Below are positions 41,845 to 49,050 of a stretch of DNA of 64,000 nucleotides, one piece after another. How positions within the stretch are numbered: position 1 is the stretch's first letter; every line of letters begins with the position of its first letter. The notes beneath the pieces are model-generated. The model made no database searches. It was given only the letters and a program-made list of their open reading frames with translations, and was not told the DNA's origin. The position numbers were made by a program, and so were the translations under genes. Source of the DNA: Herbidospora yilanensis (GTDB lineage Bacteria > Actinomycetota > Actinomycetes > Streptosporangiales > Streptosporangiaceae); the NCBI RefSeq assembly GCF_001570565.1, contig NZ_BBXE01000013.1:390984-454983 (forward strand), in the 5' to 3' direction.

Positions 41845-42474
41845 ATGAGCAAACCACCAGTCGTATCACCTGAAGAGTGGCAACTTGCCCGCGATAACCT
41901 CCTGAAAGCGGAAAAGGAAGCCACACGGGCCGAAGACGCCCTGGCCGCCCAGCGCCGCCGCCTGCCCATGACCGAGTTCCGGAGCGACTACACCTTCGAG
42001 GGTCCCGACGGGCCGCGAACCCTCCTCGATCTCTTCGAGGGCCGCGACCAGTTGATCGTCTACCAGTTCATGGACAACGGCCCGCGCCATTTCTGCCCCG
42101 GCTGCACCAAGTTCACCGACAACGTCCCGGTGGGTGCGCTCCCTGCCCTGGCCGAGAAGGGCGTGAGCTGGGCGACGATCTCCAACATGCCGCTGCCGCA
42201 GATCGAGGCCTACAAGGCCGAACGCGGCTGGACCCTGCCGTTCCTGTCGTCGAACGGCACGACGTTCTCCGACGACTGCGGCGCCGGGAGAGGCTTCATG
42301 CTGAGCGTCTTCCTCCGCGACGGAGACCGGGTCTACCGCACCTACAACACGACCGCGCGAGGGGTCGACCGCCTGGTCTTCACCCACAACTTCCTCGACC
42401 TGACCCCATGGGGCCGCCAAGAGGACTGGGAGGACTCTCCGGCGGGCTGGCCCCAATACCCGACCTACGGCTGA
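41845..42474 (+). CDS. DUF899 family thioredoxin-like protein
   Basis: A 209-residue cytosolic protein of the DUF899 family, thioredoxin-like in fold. Typical blocks are VSPEEWQLARDNLLKAEKEA, YTFEGPDGPRTLLDLFEGRDQLIVYQFM and LPFLSSNGTTFSDDCG. The cysteine pair CPGCTKF lies where peroxiredoxin-like proteins carry their redox site, so a redox role is plausible but unproven. CAGAAT lies 6 bases before the ATG. It is divergent from the SDR-amidohydrolase pair. The decayed VapB begins just after its stop. Confidence 0.8.
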   Translation: MSKPPVVSPEEWQLARDNLLKAEKEATRAEDALAAQRRRLPMTEFRSDYTFEGPDGPRTLLDLFEGRDQLIVYQFMDNGPRHFCPGCTKFTDNVPVGALPALAEKGVSWATISNMPLPQIEAYKAERGWTLPFLSSNGTTFSDDCGAGRGFMLSVFLRDGDRVYRTYNTTARGVDRLVFTHNFLDLTPWGRQEDWEDSPAGWPQYPTYG

Positions 42475-42517
42475 CCCACGCCGCCAGAAAGCCCACCCGA
42501 AGGACAACGATCTGATC

Positions 42518-42715
42518 ATGGCCGTGGCCGAGGCGCTGGGCACGCAGACCCAGAAAGACACGGTCAACAGCGCGCTGCGCGAAGTTCTGGAGACCCGTCG
42601 CAGGGCCCTGGCGTTGGCACGACTCCGCGAGTCGGCGGAGGAAGGCGCATTCGACCTCGAACTTTTCGAAGACAAGCGGAACTACCGCCGCACCGGCCCG
42701 TTTCATGGCCGGTGA
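42518..42715 (+). pseudogene. VapB antitoxin remnant, 5' truncated
   Basis: The frame reads DNDLIMAVAEALGTQTQKDT and then VNSALREVLETRRRALALARL, which is a VapB ribbon-helix-helix antitoxin core. But the first 10-12 codons, which form the DNA-contacting strand and contain the start, are absent. The open frame continues upstream (RRQKAHPKDNDLI) without a start until the stop region of the DUF899 gene. The only in-frame ATG (42518) is inside the first helix. This looks like a deletion that joined the antitoxin body to the DUF899 3' flank. It overlaps the VapC remnant. Confidence 0.65.
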
Positions 42716-43029
42716 CGCCGAACGCCACGGCTGGGATCAGGCCGCCGCCGGCCTGATCGCCGTGTGCGCTATCACGGAACTCGAGTTCTTCCACAGTGCC
42801 CGCTCCATCGCCGACCGCGGGATCGACGATCTGCGACAGGTCTTCGGATGGACTCCGGTCGACGACCGCGCCTACGACCGAGCCTGGAAGATCCAGGAAG
42901 AACTGACCAGACGCGGTCAGCACCGCAGCGCGGGCCCGGTCGACCCGGTCGTCGCGGCGACGGCCGAGATCCAAGGCGGCCATCACCGGTCAGCCCCTCC
43001 AGTGGTACGGCCCTCCGACCGGTAAATGA
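42705..43029 (+). pseudogene. VapC PIN-domain toxin remnant
   Basis: A broken PIN-domain toxin. The body reads AAGLIAVCAITELEFFHSAR, RQVFGWTPVDDRAYDRAW and RRGQHRSAGPVDPVVAATAE, matching VapC partners of this VapB type. The first strand with the catalytic Asp (usually YLVDTSAL) is missing at the 5' end. Near the 3' end the frame changes just after AEIQG: the last codons, AITGQPLQWYGPPTGK and a stop at 43027-43029, lie in a different frame, and about 13 residues that should lie between are gone. Two lesions make a functional toxin very unlikely. Confidence 0.7.
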
Positions 43030-43140
43030 CCCGGCCGATCCGATGAAACGGGCGGGATAAACAGTTCGCCCACGCCCTTTGACCCGCTACGGTTTTCGAC
43101 AACAGCAAGCCGCTCCACTCAAGCAGGAAAGGACGATTCC

Positions 43141-43227
43141 ATGAGTTACGAAGCCATCAGCCTTCGCTCGCACGAATCGCTTCACCTGCGCGTTCCGCTC
43201 CCGCGGCACTGGCGTTTCCCTGGTTGA
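43141..43227 (+). CDS. 28-residue small ORF with own terminator
   Basis: ATG 43141 follows AGGAAAGGA with 7-base spacing, an excellent ribosome site. The frame encodes 28 residues, beginning MSYEAISLRSHESLHL and ending PRHWRFPG. A hairpin with T-run lies 20 bp after the stop. There is no other gene on this short unit, which sits between the VapC remnant and the tRNA cluster. It could be a real small protein, a leader peptide with attenuator, or the reading part of a small RNA. I do not recognise it. Confidence 0.5.
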   Translation: MSYEAISLRSHESLHLRVPLPRHWRFPG

Positions 43228-43247
43228 AAACAAGGGGAACGACCACG

Positions 43248-43276
43248 AAGCCGCCAGGGAGAACCCGGCGGCTTTT
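43248..43276 (+). terminator. Rho-independent terminator after small ORF
   Basis: AAGCCGCC / GGCGGCTT stem (8 bp) extended by GGG/CCC inside and closed by the loop AGAA, then TTTT. It ends the 28-codon unit ahead of the tRNA genes. Confidence 0.75.
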
Positions 43277-43326
43277 CCATTGTCATCGGGGATCCATAAC
43301 GGAGAGGCACCCGCCGGACGTACCGG

Positions 43327-43400
43327 GCCGCTCTAGCCCAACGGCAGGAGGCACCGTGCTCAGGACACGGGCAGTCGGGGTTCGAATCCCCGGGGCGGCA
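43327..43400 (+). tRNA. tRNA-like gene, anticodon CAG, short variable loop
   Basis: A 74-nt cloverleaf folds by hand: acceptor GCCGCTC/GGGCGGC (one G-U), D arm with GG in the loop, anticodon stem CCGTG/CACGG with loop CTCAGGA (U33 present, anticodon CAG), variable region GCAGT, T arm CGGGG-TTCGAAT-CCCCG, discriminator A, CCA not encoded. CAG reads the Leu codon CUG and A73 fits Leu, but bacterial tRNA-Leu needs a long variable arm, absent here. It may be a non-canonical tRNA or a decayed one. It lies 23 bp before tRNA-Glu(CTC). Confidence 0.6.
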
Positions 43401-43423
43401 CGCGGCAACACGCAGGAACGCAG

Positions 43424-43496
43424 GGCCCGTTGGTCTAGTGGTCAGGACGCCTGACTCTCACTCAGGAGATCACCGGTTCGAGCCCGGTACGGGTCA
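43424..43496 (+). tRNA. tRNA-Glu (CTC)
   Basis: A 73-nt cloverleaf: acceptor GGCCCGT/ACGGGTC, D stem GTCT/GGAC, anticodon stem CCTGA/TCAGG with loop CTCTCAC (anticodon CTC), T stem ACCGG/CCGGT with loop TTCGAGC. It reads GAG. CCA is not encoded. Confidence 0.9.
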
Positions 43497-43506
43497 CGAC
43501 AGGCAC

Positions 43507-43579
43507 GCCCCGTTGGTCTAGCGGTCAGGACGCTCGGCTTTCACCCGAGAGGACGCCGGTTCGAATCCGGTACGGGGTA
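43507..43579 (+). tRNA. tRNA-Glu (TTC)
   Basis: A 73-nt cloverleaf closely similar to its neighbour: acceptor GCCCCGT/ACGGGGT, anticodon stem CTCGG/CCGAG with loop CTTTCAC (anticodon TTC), T loop TTCGAAT. It reads GAA. It is the last of the three-gene cluster and lies 17 bp before the Nudix gene. Confidence 0.92.
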
Positions 43580-43596
43580 CGGACACACTGGCACGT

Positions 43597-44007
43597 ATGA
43601 ACGGCACCATCGACAAGATCGCCTGGATCTGCCTCCACGACGGGAAGGTCCTCGGCGTCCGGTCCCACAGCAAGGACGCCTACTACGTCCCCGGCGGCAA
43701 GCGCGAACCCGGGGAGACCGACCTCGACACGCTGGCCCGGGAGATCCGCGAGGAACTCACCGTGACGATCCTCCGGGACACGGCATCCCTGGTCGGCGTC
43801 TTCGAGGCGCCGGCCCACGGCCGGACCGACGGCGCCACCGTGAAGATCACCTGCTACACCGCCGACCACGAGGGCGAGCCGACGCCGGGCGGCGAGATCG
43901 CCGAGCTGGCCTGGCTCGCCTACGCCGACCGCGACCGGGTCTCCCCCGCCAACCAGGCCGTCTTCGACCACCTCCACCGGACCGGCCGCCTCTCTCGGGA
44001 ATCGTAA
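43597..44007 (+). CDS. Nudix hydrolase
   Basis: A 136-residue Nudix-fold hydrolase that cleaves a nucleoside diphosphate linked to another group. The Nudix box is clear: GKREPGETDLDTLAREIREELTV (split here: GKREPGETDLDTLARE then IREELTV), residues about 34-56, with the metal-binding REIREE glutamates. The length is at the small end of the family and there is no extra specificity domain. It follows the tRNA-Glu gene by 17 bp with no clear ribosome site. Substrate unknown. Confidence 0.82.
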   Translation: MNGTIDKIAWICLHDGKVLGVRSHSKDAYYVPGGKREPGETDLDTLAREIREELTVTILRDTASLVGVFEAPAHGRTDGATVKITCYTADHEGEPTPGGEIAELAWLAYADRDRVSPANQAVFDHLHRTGRLSRES

Positions 44008-44050
44008 GGACTGTTGCCTGACGGGCCCTGTCACGAGTTGGTGTCGCCCC

Positions 44051-44079
44051 TTGACCCTTACGGAAGGCCGTCTTATGGT
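44051..44079 (+). promoter_or_regulatory. Promoter of the collapsed sugar operon
   Basis: TTGACC (44051-44056) and TATGGT (44074-44079) with a 17-bp spacer make a near-consensus housekeeping promoter. Transcription should start near 44086, inside the operator that follows. Confidence 0.65.
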
Positions 44080-44086
44080 CCCAAGA

Positions 44087-44109
44087 AAGTTAGGAAGACT
44101 TACTAACTT
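44087..44109. promoter_or_regulatory. Near-perfect 23-bp operator (ROK regulator candidate)
   Basis: AAGTTAGGAAG, a central A, then CTTACTAACTT: 11-bp arms with a single mismatch, placed at the expected transcription start. This is a classic repressor position. The ROK regulator encoded at the end of the same gene set is the likely binder. Confidence 0.6.
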
Positions 44110-44130
44110 CTCGGTCATAGGAGGCACCAC

Positions 44131-44226
44131 GTGCGCTCTCCCTCCTTCGCGGCAGCCGGACTGCTGGCCCTGACCCTGACCGCGTGCGCCGCGGGCAACC
44201 CGGCCCCGCCCGCCTCGGGCGCCTGA
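44131..44226 (+). pseudogene. Sugar-binding lipoprotein, signal peptide remnant
   Basis: GTG 44131 with AGGAGG 6 bases upstream starts a normal lipoprotein signal (SFAAAGLLALTLTACAAG, lipobox LTAC), as in the solute-binding protein of an ABC sugar importer. The frame stops after 31 residues (NPAPPASGA then TGA). The roughly 400-residue binding domain is missing and the sequence passes straight into the tail of a permease gene. This is the left edge of an internal deletion that removed the rest of this gene and, by comparison with usual operons, the first permease. Confidence 0.65.
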
Positions 44227-44228
44227 CC

Positions 44229-44330
44229 ATGGCGGCGACCCTGCTGGCGACCGCGCCGGTGATCGTCGTCTTCCTCTTCGCCCAGCGGGTCTTCATCGAG
44301 GGCGTCACGCTGACGGGGGTCAAAGGGTGA
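44229..44330 (+). pseudogene. ABC sugar permease (MalG-type), C-terminal remnant
   Basis: The frame from ATG 44229 gives 33 residues ending APVIVVFLFAQRVFIEG and VTLTGVKG. This is the final membrane helix and tail typical of the second permease of carbohydrate ABC importers (usual end: Q-R-Y-F then G-KG). Everything upstream of this helix is gone. The fragment's stop overlaps the kinase GTG start (GTGA), as in an intact operon, so the deletion spared the downstream junction. Confidence 0.65.
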
Positions 44331-45293
44331 GGACGGTGCTCGCGGTCGACGGGGGCAACAGCAAGACCGATCTCGCCCTGGTCGCCGAAGACGGCACGGT
44401 GCTCGCCCACGGTGCGCACCGGCCCCTTCCTCCCGCAGAGCGCGGGCGTCGAGGCCGCCGTCGGCGTGGTCGACCGGGCCGCCCGCGACCTGCTCGGCGC
44501 GGCCCCGCCCTACGCCGACGTGCTGGCCGCCTACCTGGCCGGGGCCGACTTCCCCCCCGAGGAGGAGGCGCTGCGCGCGGAGTTCCGGCGGCGCGGCTGC
44601 GCCGGGGAGGTGGACGTCGCCAACGACGTCTTCGCCGTGCTGCGCGCCGGGGCGTCGCGGCCGTGGGGTGTCTCGGTGGTGTGCGGGGCCGGCATCAACG
44701 CCGTCGGCGTCGCCCCGTCGGGCGAGGTGGCGCGCTCCCCCGCGCTCGGCCGGCGGAGCGGCGACTGGGGCGGCGGCGAGGAACTGGCCGACTGGATCCT
44801 GTGGCACGCCGCCCACATGGAGGACGGCCGGGGCCCGTCGACCGCGCTGGCCGACCTGGTCGTCGGCCACTTCGGCACGGCCACCGTCGAAGAGGTGGTG
44901 CTGTCACTGCATTTCGGCGATTTGTCCCCGGCTAGGCTGCATGAGCTCGTCCCGGGCCTGTTCGCCGTCGCGGCCGGCGGCGACCCCGTGGCCAGGGAGG
45001 TGGTCACCCGCCAGGCCGAGGAGGTCGCGGTGCTGGCGCGCGTCTGCCTCGAACGGCTCCACCTGCTGGACGTCGCCACCGAGGTGGTGCTCGGCGGCAG
45101 CGTCCTGACCGCCGAAGATCCGTTCATGCACGACCTGATCGAGGCCGCGATCGGCGCGAGCGCACCCCGCGCGACGGTCGTGGTCAGCACGCTTCCCCCG
45201 GTCGCGGGCGCCGCCCTGGCCGGACTGGACCTGCTCCACGCGGACGAGTCCGCGCGCACCCGTGTTCGTGATCACTTCAGGAGGAGCGAATGA
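44327..45293 (+). pseudogene. BadF/BcrA-type sugar kinase (N-acetylglucosamine kinase-like), frameshifted
   Basis: The protein is encoded in two frames. GTG 44327 opens with the ATP-binding motif VLAVDGGNSKTDLALVAEDG, typical of BadF/BcrA family kinases acting on glucosamine or GlcNAc. Near 44411 the frame is lost; the homologous sequence continues from 44412 one base later as VRTGPFLPQSAGVEAAV, with VCGAGINAVGVAPSG, RRSGDWGGGEELADW and VVLGGSVL downstream. Dropping one G at 44411-44412 would restore a single chain of about 321 residues. It could be a true mutation or a sequencing error. GTG 44412 might initiate an N-truncated product lacking the phosphate loop. Confidence 0.75.
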
Positions 45294-47086
45294 CCAGGCT
45301 GTTCCCCGCCGCCCTCGCGCTGGCGCTGGTGGCGTGCGCGACCACCGCCCCGGCATGGGCCGACGCCACCCCCGCCCACGTCCGGGTGGACCAGGTCGGC
45401 TTCCTGCCGGGCGAGAGCAAGCACGCCTATCTGATGACGAGCGGCGCCGGCGGCCGCTTCACCGTGGTCGACCACCGCGGCCGGACCGTACTCGCCGGCC
45501 ACACCGGCCGCGACCGGGGCGCCTGGAACAGCGCTTACCCCCACGTCTACGACCTCGACGTCTCGAAGCTGCGCACCCCGGGCCGCTACCGCGTCAAGGC
45601 CGGCGGCACCACCTCGGCCGAGTTCCAGATCGCCCCCAAGCACAACCCGGCCACCGACATCCTGGGCTTCTTCGGCCTCCAGCGGGACACCACCCACCAC
45701 AACGACCGCGCCGCCTCGGTCTACGACTGGCCCACGTTCACCGGCCCCGACACCGACCAGATCAAGGGCGAACTGACCAAGGTCGGCGGCCCGGTCGACG
45801 TGGAGGGCGGCTGGTTCGACGCGGGCGACTACCTGAAGTTCACCCACATCCTGTCGTACGTCGACACCCTCCTCTGGGCGGCCCAGCGCGACGGGAAGGT
45901 CCACACCCAGGCGCTGCGCGACGAGGCGGCTCACGGCCTGAAGTACCTCGACAAGATGTGGGACGAGAAGTCCAAGACCCTCTACATCCAGGTCGGCGTC
46001 GGCGCCGGCAACGAGGAGGGCACCTTCGTCGGCGACCACGACATCTGGCGCCTCCCGCAGGCCGACGACGGCGACACCGCCGAGGGCCACCAGTTCATCC
46101 GCAACCGCCCGGTGTTCCGCGCCGCCGCCCCCGGCCGGCCGATCAGCCCCAACCTCGCGGGCCGCACCGCCGCCGCCTTCGCCCTGGCCGCCCAGATGGA
46201 GCCCGACCGCAGGAAGGCCGCCCACCTGCTGGACCAGGCCGCCTCCGTGTACACGATGGCCAAGACCACCGACGTGGGCCGCCTCGTGACCTCGTTGCCG
46301 CACGCCTTCTACCCCGAGAGCGTCTGGCGCGACGACATGGAACTCGGCGCCACCCAGATGACCCTGGCCGCCCAGCGCCTCCGCGACCCGAGGGCGGGCA
46401 GGTGGCTGGCCGACGCCGCCCGCTGGGCCCGCGGCTACCTCGACGCCGACCAGGGCGACACCCTCAACCTGTACGACGTCAGCGCCCTCGCCCACGCCGA
46501 CCTGATCACCGCCATCAGGGCCGCGCGGGCCAGGGGCCTGGCCGTCTCGGAGGCCGACCTGATCGCCGGCCTGAAGGCGCAGCTCGACATCGGCACGGCT
46601 CGCGCCGCCAAGGACCCCTTCCGCGCCGGCGCCCAGCACGACGAGTTCGACTCCGTCCCGCACGCCTTCGGCCTCGCCGCCACCACCCACCTCTACCGCA
46701 AGGTGACCGGCGACCGCTCCTACGACGCCTTCGGCACCCAGCAGCGCAACTGGACCCTCGGCGCCAACCCGTGGGGCGTCTCGTTCGTGGCCGGCGCGGG
46801 CGCCAACTCCATCGCCTGCCCGCACCACCAGATCGCCAACATCACCGGCAGGCCCGCCACCGGCGCCGTCGTGAACGGCCCCAACAGCGCCGACCTGTTC
46901 GAAGACGGCCTCGGCGGCCACTTCGACGAGATGCCCCCCTGCCCGCCCGACGGCCTCGACCGCTACCACGAGTTCACCGGCCACGGCAGCCGCTTCGTCG
47001 ACGACGTCCGCTCCTGGCAGGCCTCCGAACCGGCCGACGATTTCGCCGCCATCGCGCTGTACGCTTTGACCCTCACATCGTCATGA
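45290..47086 (+). CDS. GH9 glycoside hydrolase, secreted
   Basis: A 598-residue exported enzyme. Residues 1-25 are a Sec signal peptide ending AWA; residues about 28-115 are an Ig-like CelD_N domain (RVDQVGFLPGESKHAYL); the rest is a GH9 (alpha/alpha)6 barrel. Catalytic residues: the Asp pair in GGWFDAGDYLKFTH and the acid Glu near the end in QASEPADDFAA. GH9 contains endoglucanases and exo-beta-glucosaminidases; the BadF-type kinase upstream points towards chitosan or chitin oligosaccharides, but cellulose-like glucans are possible. The ATG overlaps the kinase stop by 4 bp. No carbohydrate-binding module is present. Confidence 0.88.
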   Translation: MTRLFPAALALALVACATTAPAWADATPAHVRVDQVGFLPGESKHAYLMTSGAGGRFTVVDHRGRTVLAGHTGRDRGAWNSAYPHVYDLDVSKLRTPGRYRVKAGGTTSAEFQIAPKHNPATDILGFFGLQRDTTHHNDRAASVYDWPTFTGPDTDQIKGELTKVGGPVDVEGGWFDAGDYLKFTHILSYVDTLLWAAQRDGKVHTQALRDEAAHGLKYLDKMWDEKSKTLYIQVGVGAGNEEGTFVGDHDIWRLPQADDGDTAEGHQFIRNRPVFRAAAPGRPISPNLAGRTAAAFALAAQMEPDRRKAAHLLDQAASVYTMAKTTDVGRLVTSLPHAFYPESVWRDDMELGATQMTLAAQRLRDPRAGRWLADAARWARGYLDADQGDTLNLYDVSALAHADLITAIRAARARGLAVSEADLIAGLKAQLDIGTARAAKDPFRAGAQHDEFDSVPHAFGLAATTHLYRKVTGDRSYDAFGTQQRNWTLGANPWGVSFVAGAGANSIACPHHQIANITGRPATGAVVNGPNSADLFEDGLGGHFDEMPPCPPDGLDRYHEFTGHGSRFVDDVRSWQASEPADDFAAIALYALTLTSS

Positions 47087-47111
47087 TCATCGCCGCGGAG
47101 ATGGAGCTGAA

Positions 47112-48314
47112 GTGAAGCCTCCCCTTCACGGGACCCCCAGCCTGATGCGCGCGATCAACGAAGGCCGGGCCCTCCGGGTCCTGCTCGAACGCGGCCCGCT
47201 GACCCGTCCCGAGATCGGCGAACTCACCGGCCTCTCCAAACCGACGGCCTTCCAGCTCCTGGCCCGCCTCCAAGAGGCGGGCCTGGTGGTCGCCGACGGC
47301 ATCCGCGCCGGCCAGCCTGGCCCGACGGCCGAGATCTACCGCATCAACCCCGACTCGGCCTACGTCGCCGCCCTGGACGTCACCCACGACCGCATCAGCG
47401 TCCAGATCGCCGACCTCACCGGCACGATCCGGGGCGAACACGCCGTCACCCTGACCGAAGGAGTGCGCGGCCCGCTGGTCGACCGCCTGAGGGCGGCGAT
47501 CGACGCGGCCGCCCCTCCCGGCCCCCTGCGCCGGATCGTGATCGGCGTCCAGGGCGCCGTCGACCCCACCACCGGCCTGCTGTCGTACGCCACCGACGAG
47601 GACCTGCCCGGCTGGCGCATCCCCGACCTGCTGCCGACCCTGCGCGAGGGCCTGGGCACGGAGGTCGACGTGGAGAACGACGTCAACCTCGTGGCCCTGG
47701 CCGAACAGGCCCACGGCGCGGCCACCGACTTCTCCGACTTCGTCCTGCTGTGGGCCGACGAGGGCCTCGGCTCGGCCCTGGTCATAGGGGGCCGCCTGCA
47801 CCGGGGCTTCTTCGGCGGCGCGGGCGAGGTGGGCTACATGCCCACGCCGGGCGTGGCCACCGCCCGCGACGGCGGCCGATTCGGCCACCACGGCTACCAG
47901 GCCCTGGTGGGCGGCCCCGCCGTCCATGACCTGCTCCGCACCTACGGCGTGGAGGCCCCCGACTTCCGCCGCGCCGTGTCGGCCGCGGTCACCCTGTCCG
48001 AGGGCACCGACCGCGCGGCGGAAGAGGCCCGCGCGGGCCTGCGCCTGGTGGCCTCCCGGCTGGCGGTGGGCCTGGCGGCCATCGCGTCGGTCGTCGACCC
48101 GGGGCTGGTGGTGCTGACGGGCGGGTTGCCGGCGGCGGGCGGCGAACTGCTGCGCGACCTGGTCGAACGGGAACTGCACGCGCTGACACACTCACGGCCG
48201 CAGGTGCGGTTGTCGGCGCTGGAGGGGAACCCGGTGCTGGCGGGGGCGCTGGAGCTGGGGCTGACGTCCGTACGGGAAGAACTCTTCGAGGGCGTCCTGG
48301 TCAGCCGCTCGTAG
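47112..48314 (+). CDS. ROK family transcription regulator
   Basis: A 400-residue ROK repressor. Residues about 12-70 are a winged helix-turn-helix (LTRPEIGELTGLSKPTAFQL); residues about 85-400 form the sugar-kinase-like ROK domain (ALDVTHDRISVQIADLTG, VGVQ/VIGVQGAVD, VENDVNLVALAEQ, FGGAGEVGYMP). The zinc-binding CxCGxxGCxE motif of the family is absent; FGHHGYQAL is in its place. It lies 25 bp after GH9 in the same direction and probably binds the 23-bp palindrome at the operon promoter, responding to a sugar. Confidence 0.85.
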   Translation: MKPPLHGTPSLMRAINEGRALRVLLERGPLTRPEIGELTGLSKPTAFQLLARLQEAGLVVADGIRAGQPGPTAEIYRINPDSAYVAALDVTHDRISVQIADLTGTIRGEHAVTLTEGVRGPLVDRLRAAIDAAAPPGPLRRIVIGVQGAVDPTTGLLSYATDEDLPGWRIPDLLPTLREGLGTEVDVENDVNLVALAEQAHGAATDFSDFVLLWADEGLGSALVIGGRLHRGFFGGAGEVGYMPTPGVATARDGGRFGHHGYQALVGGPAVHDLLRTYGVEAPDFRRAVSAAVTLSEGTDRAAEEARAGLRLVASRLAVGLAAIASVVDPGLVVLTGGLPAAGGELLRDLVERELHALTHSRPQVRLSALEGNPVLAGALELGLTSVREELFEGVLVSRS

Positions 48315-48343
48315 ACCGTCGACACGGACCTGCTGTCATCCAG

Positions 48344-48766
48344 TCAAGCAGTGGCGTCGGGTGGGCGCGGCACGGCCACGATCTCCACCATGTCCTCGAT
48401 GCCGGCGAAATCCTTGGGATTGGCGGTATACAAAGGGAGCCCGTTGCTGGCGGCAATCGCCGCGATCATCAGATCGGCCACCCTGCCCTGCGGCTGCCGA
48501 CCACCGGCACGGACGGCCGCACAGATCTGGCCGTACATTCGAGCGGCCTCGTCGTCGTAGGGCAGCGCGTCGAATGTGGCCTCGACATGTTGCAGAACCG
48601 CCATCCGCCGAGCCCGCCTGATCGGATCGTTGGTCGCATGGGGCGCGTCGGACAACTCGCCGAGCGTCACAGCGGTGATGAGCACCGCCTCCGGAAGTTG
48701 GTCGGGGTTGTGGAGAGACAACACCGCCACGATGTTGGTATCCAGCACACCTTCCGCGTGTCTCAC
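48344..48766 (-). CDS. vapC: VapC PIN-domain toxin
   Basis: A 140-residue PIN-domain ribonuclease. The acidic metal-binding residues are Asp in GVLDTNIVAV, Glu in TLGELSDA and Asp in VADLMIAAIA, with the usual TANPKDFAGI near the end, so the active site is complete. It cleaves RNA (often tRNA or rRNA) when not held by its antitoxin. Its ATG overlaps the antitoxin stop by 4 bp (48763-48766), the standard order. It is convergent with the ROK gene. Confidence 0.88.
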   Translation of the reverse strand: MRHAEGVLDTNIVAVLSLHNPDQLPEAVLITAVTLGELSDAPHATNDPIRRARRMAVLQHVEATFDALPYDDEAARMYGQICAAVRAGGRQPQGRVADLMIAAIAASNGLPLYTANPKDFAGIEDMVEIVAVPRPPDATA

Positions 48767-49050
48767 AGACCGGTCCCCTCAAGCGGATCGTGAGGCAGCT
48801 CTTGATCGATGCCGGCGTCCAAGTCCGCACGCAACTCGTCGACATCAAGCGCGGGAGCGCCAGCGAAGATCGCCAACACCTCATTCGCCGGAACGGCACG
48901 CCGACGCTTGATCGGGACGACATCGGCAAGCGGCTCACCATTGATCGTCAGCACATACCGCTGCCCCCGTCGTAGCCCTCGCGTAACACTCCCCGAGTCG
49001 CTGACGAACTGCCGCACACTGACATCGACTGGCCGTGATCTTCCGCTCAT
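48763..49050 (-). CDS. Phd/YefM-type antitoxin
   Basis: A 95-residue antitoxin: N-terminal Phd/YefM DNA-binding fold (VDVSVRQFVSDSGSVTRGLRRGQRYVL, then INGEPLADVVPIKRRR) and an acidic C-terminal tail (ALDVDELRADLDAGIDQELP) that wraps the toxin. ATG 49050 was chosen because the motif RPVDVSVRQF should lie near the N terminus. It neutralises the overlapping VapC and should repress the pair. It differs in fold from the decayed ribbon-helix-helix VapB at 42518. Confidence 0.82.
   Translation of the reverse strand: MSGRSRPVDVSVRQFVSDSGSVTRGLRRGQRYVLTINGEPLADVVPIKRRRAVPANEVLAIFAGAPALDVDELRADLDAGIDQELPHDPLEGTGL

Noticed and set aside
42705-43025. An intact 106-residue PIN toxin
   Set aside because: It lacks the first catalytic strand, and the true C-terminal residues lie in another frame after a deletion.
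44412-45293. An intact 293-residue kinase starting at GTG 44412
   Set aside because: It would lack the phosphate-binding VDGGNSKTD segment, which is present just upstream in another frame; a frameshift explains both pieces.
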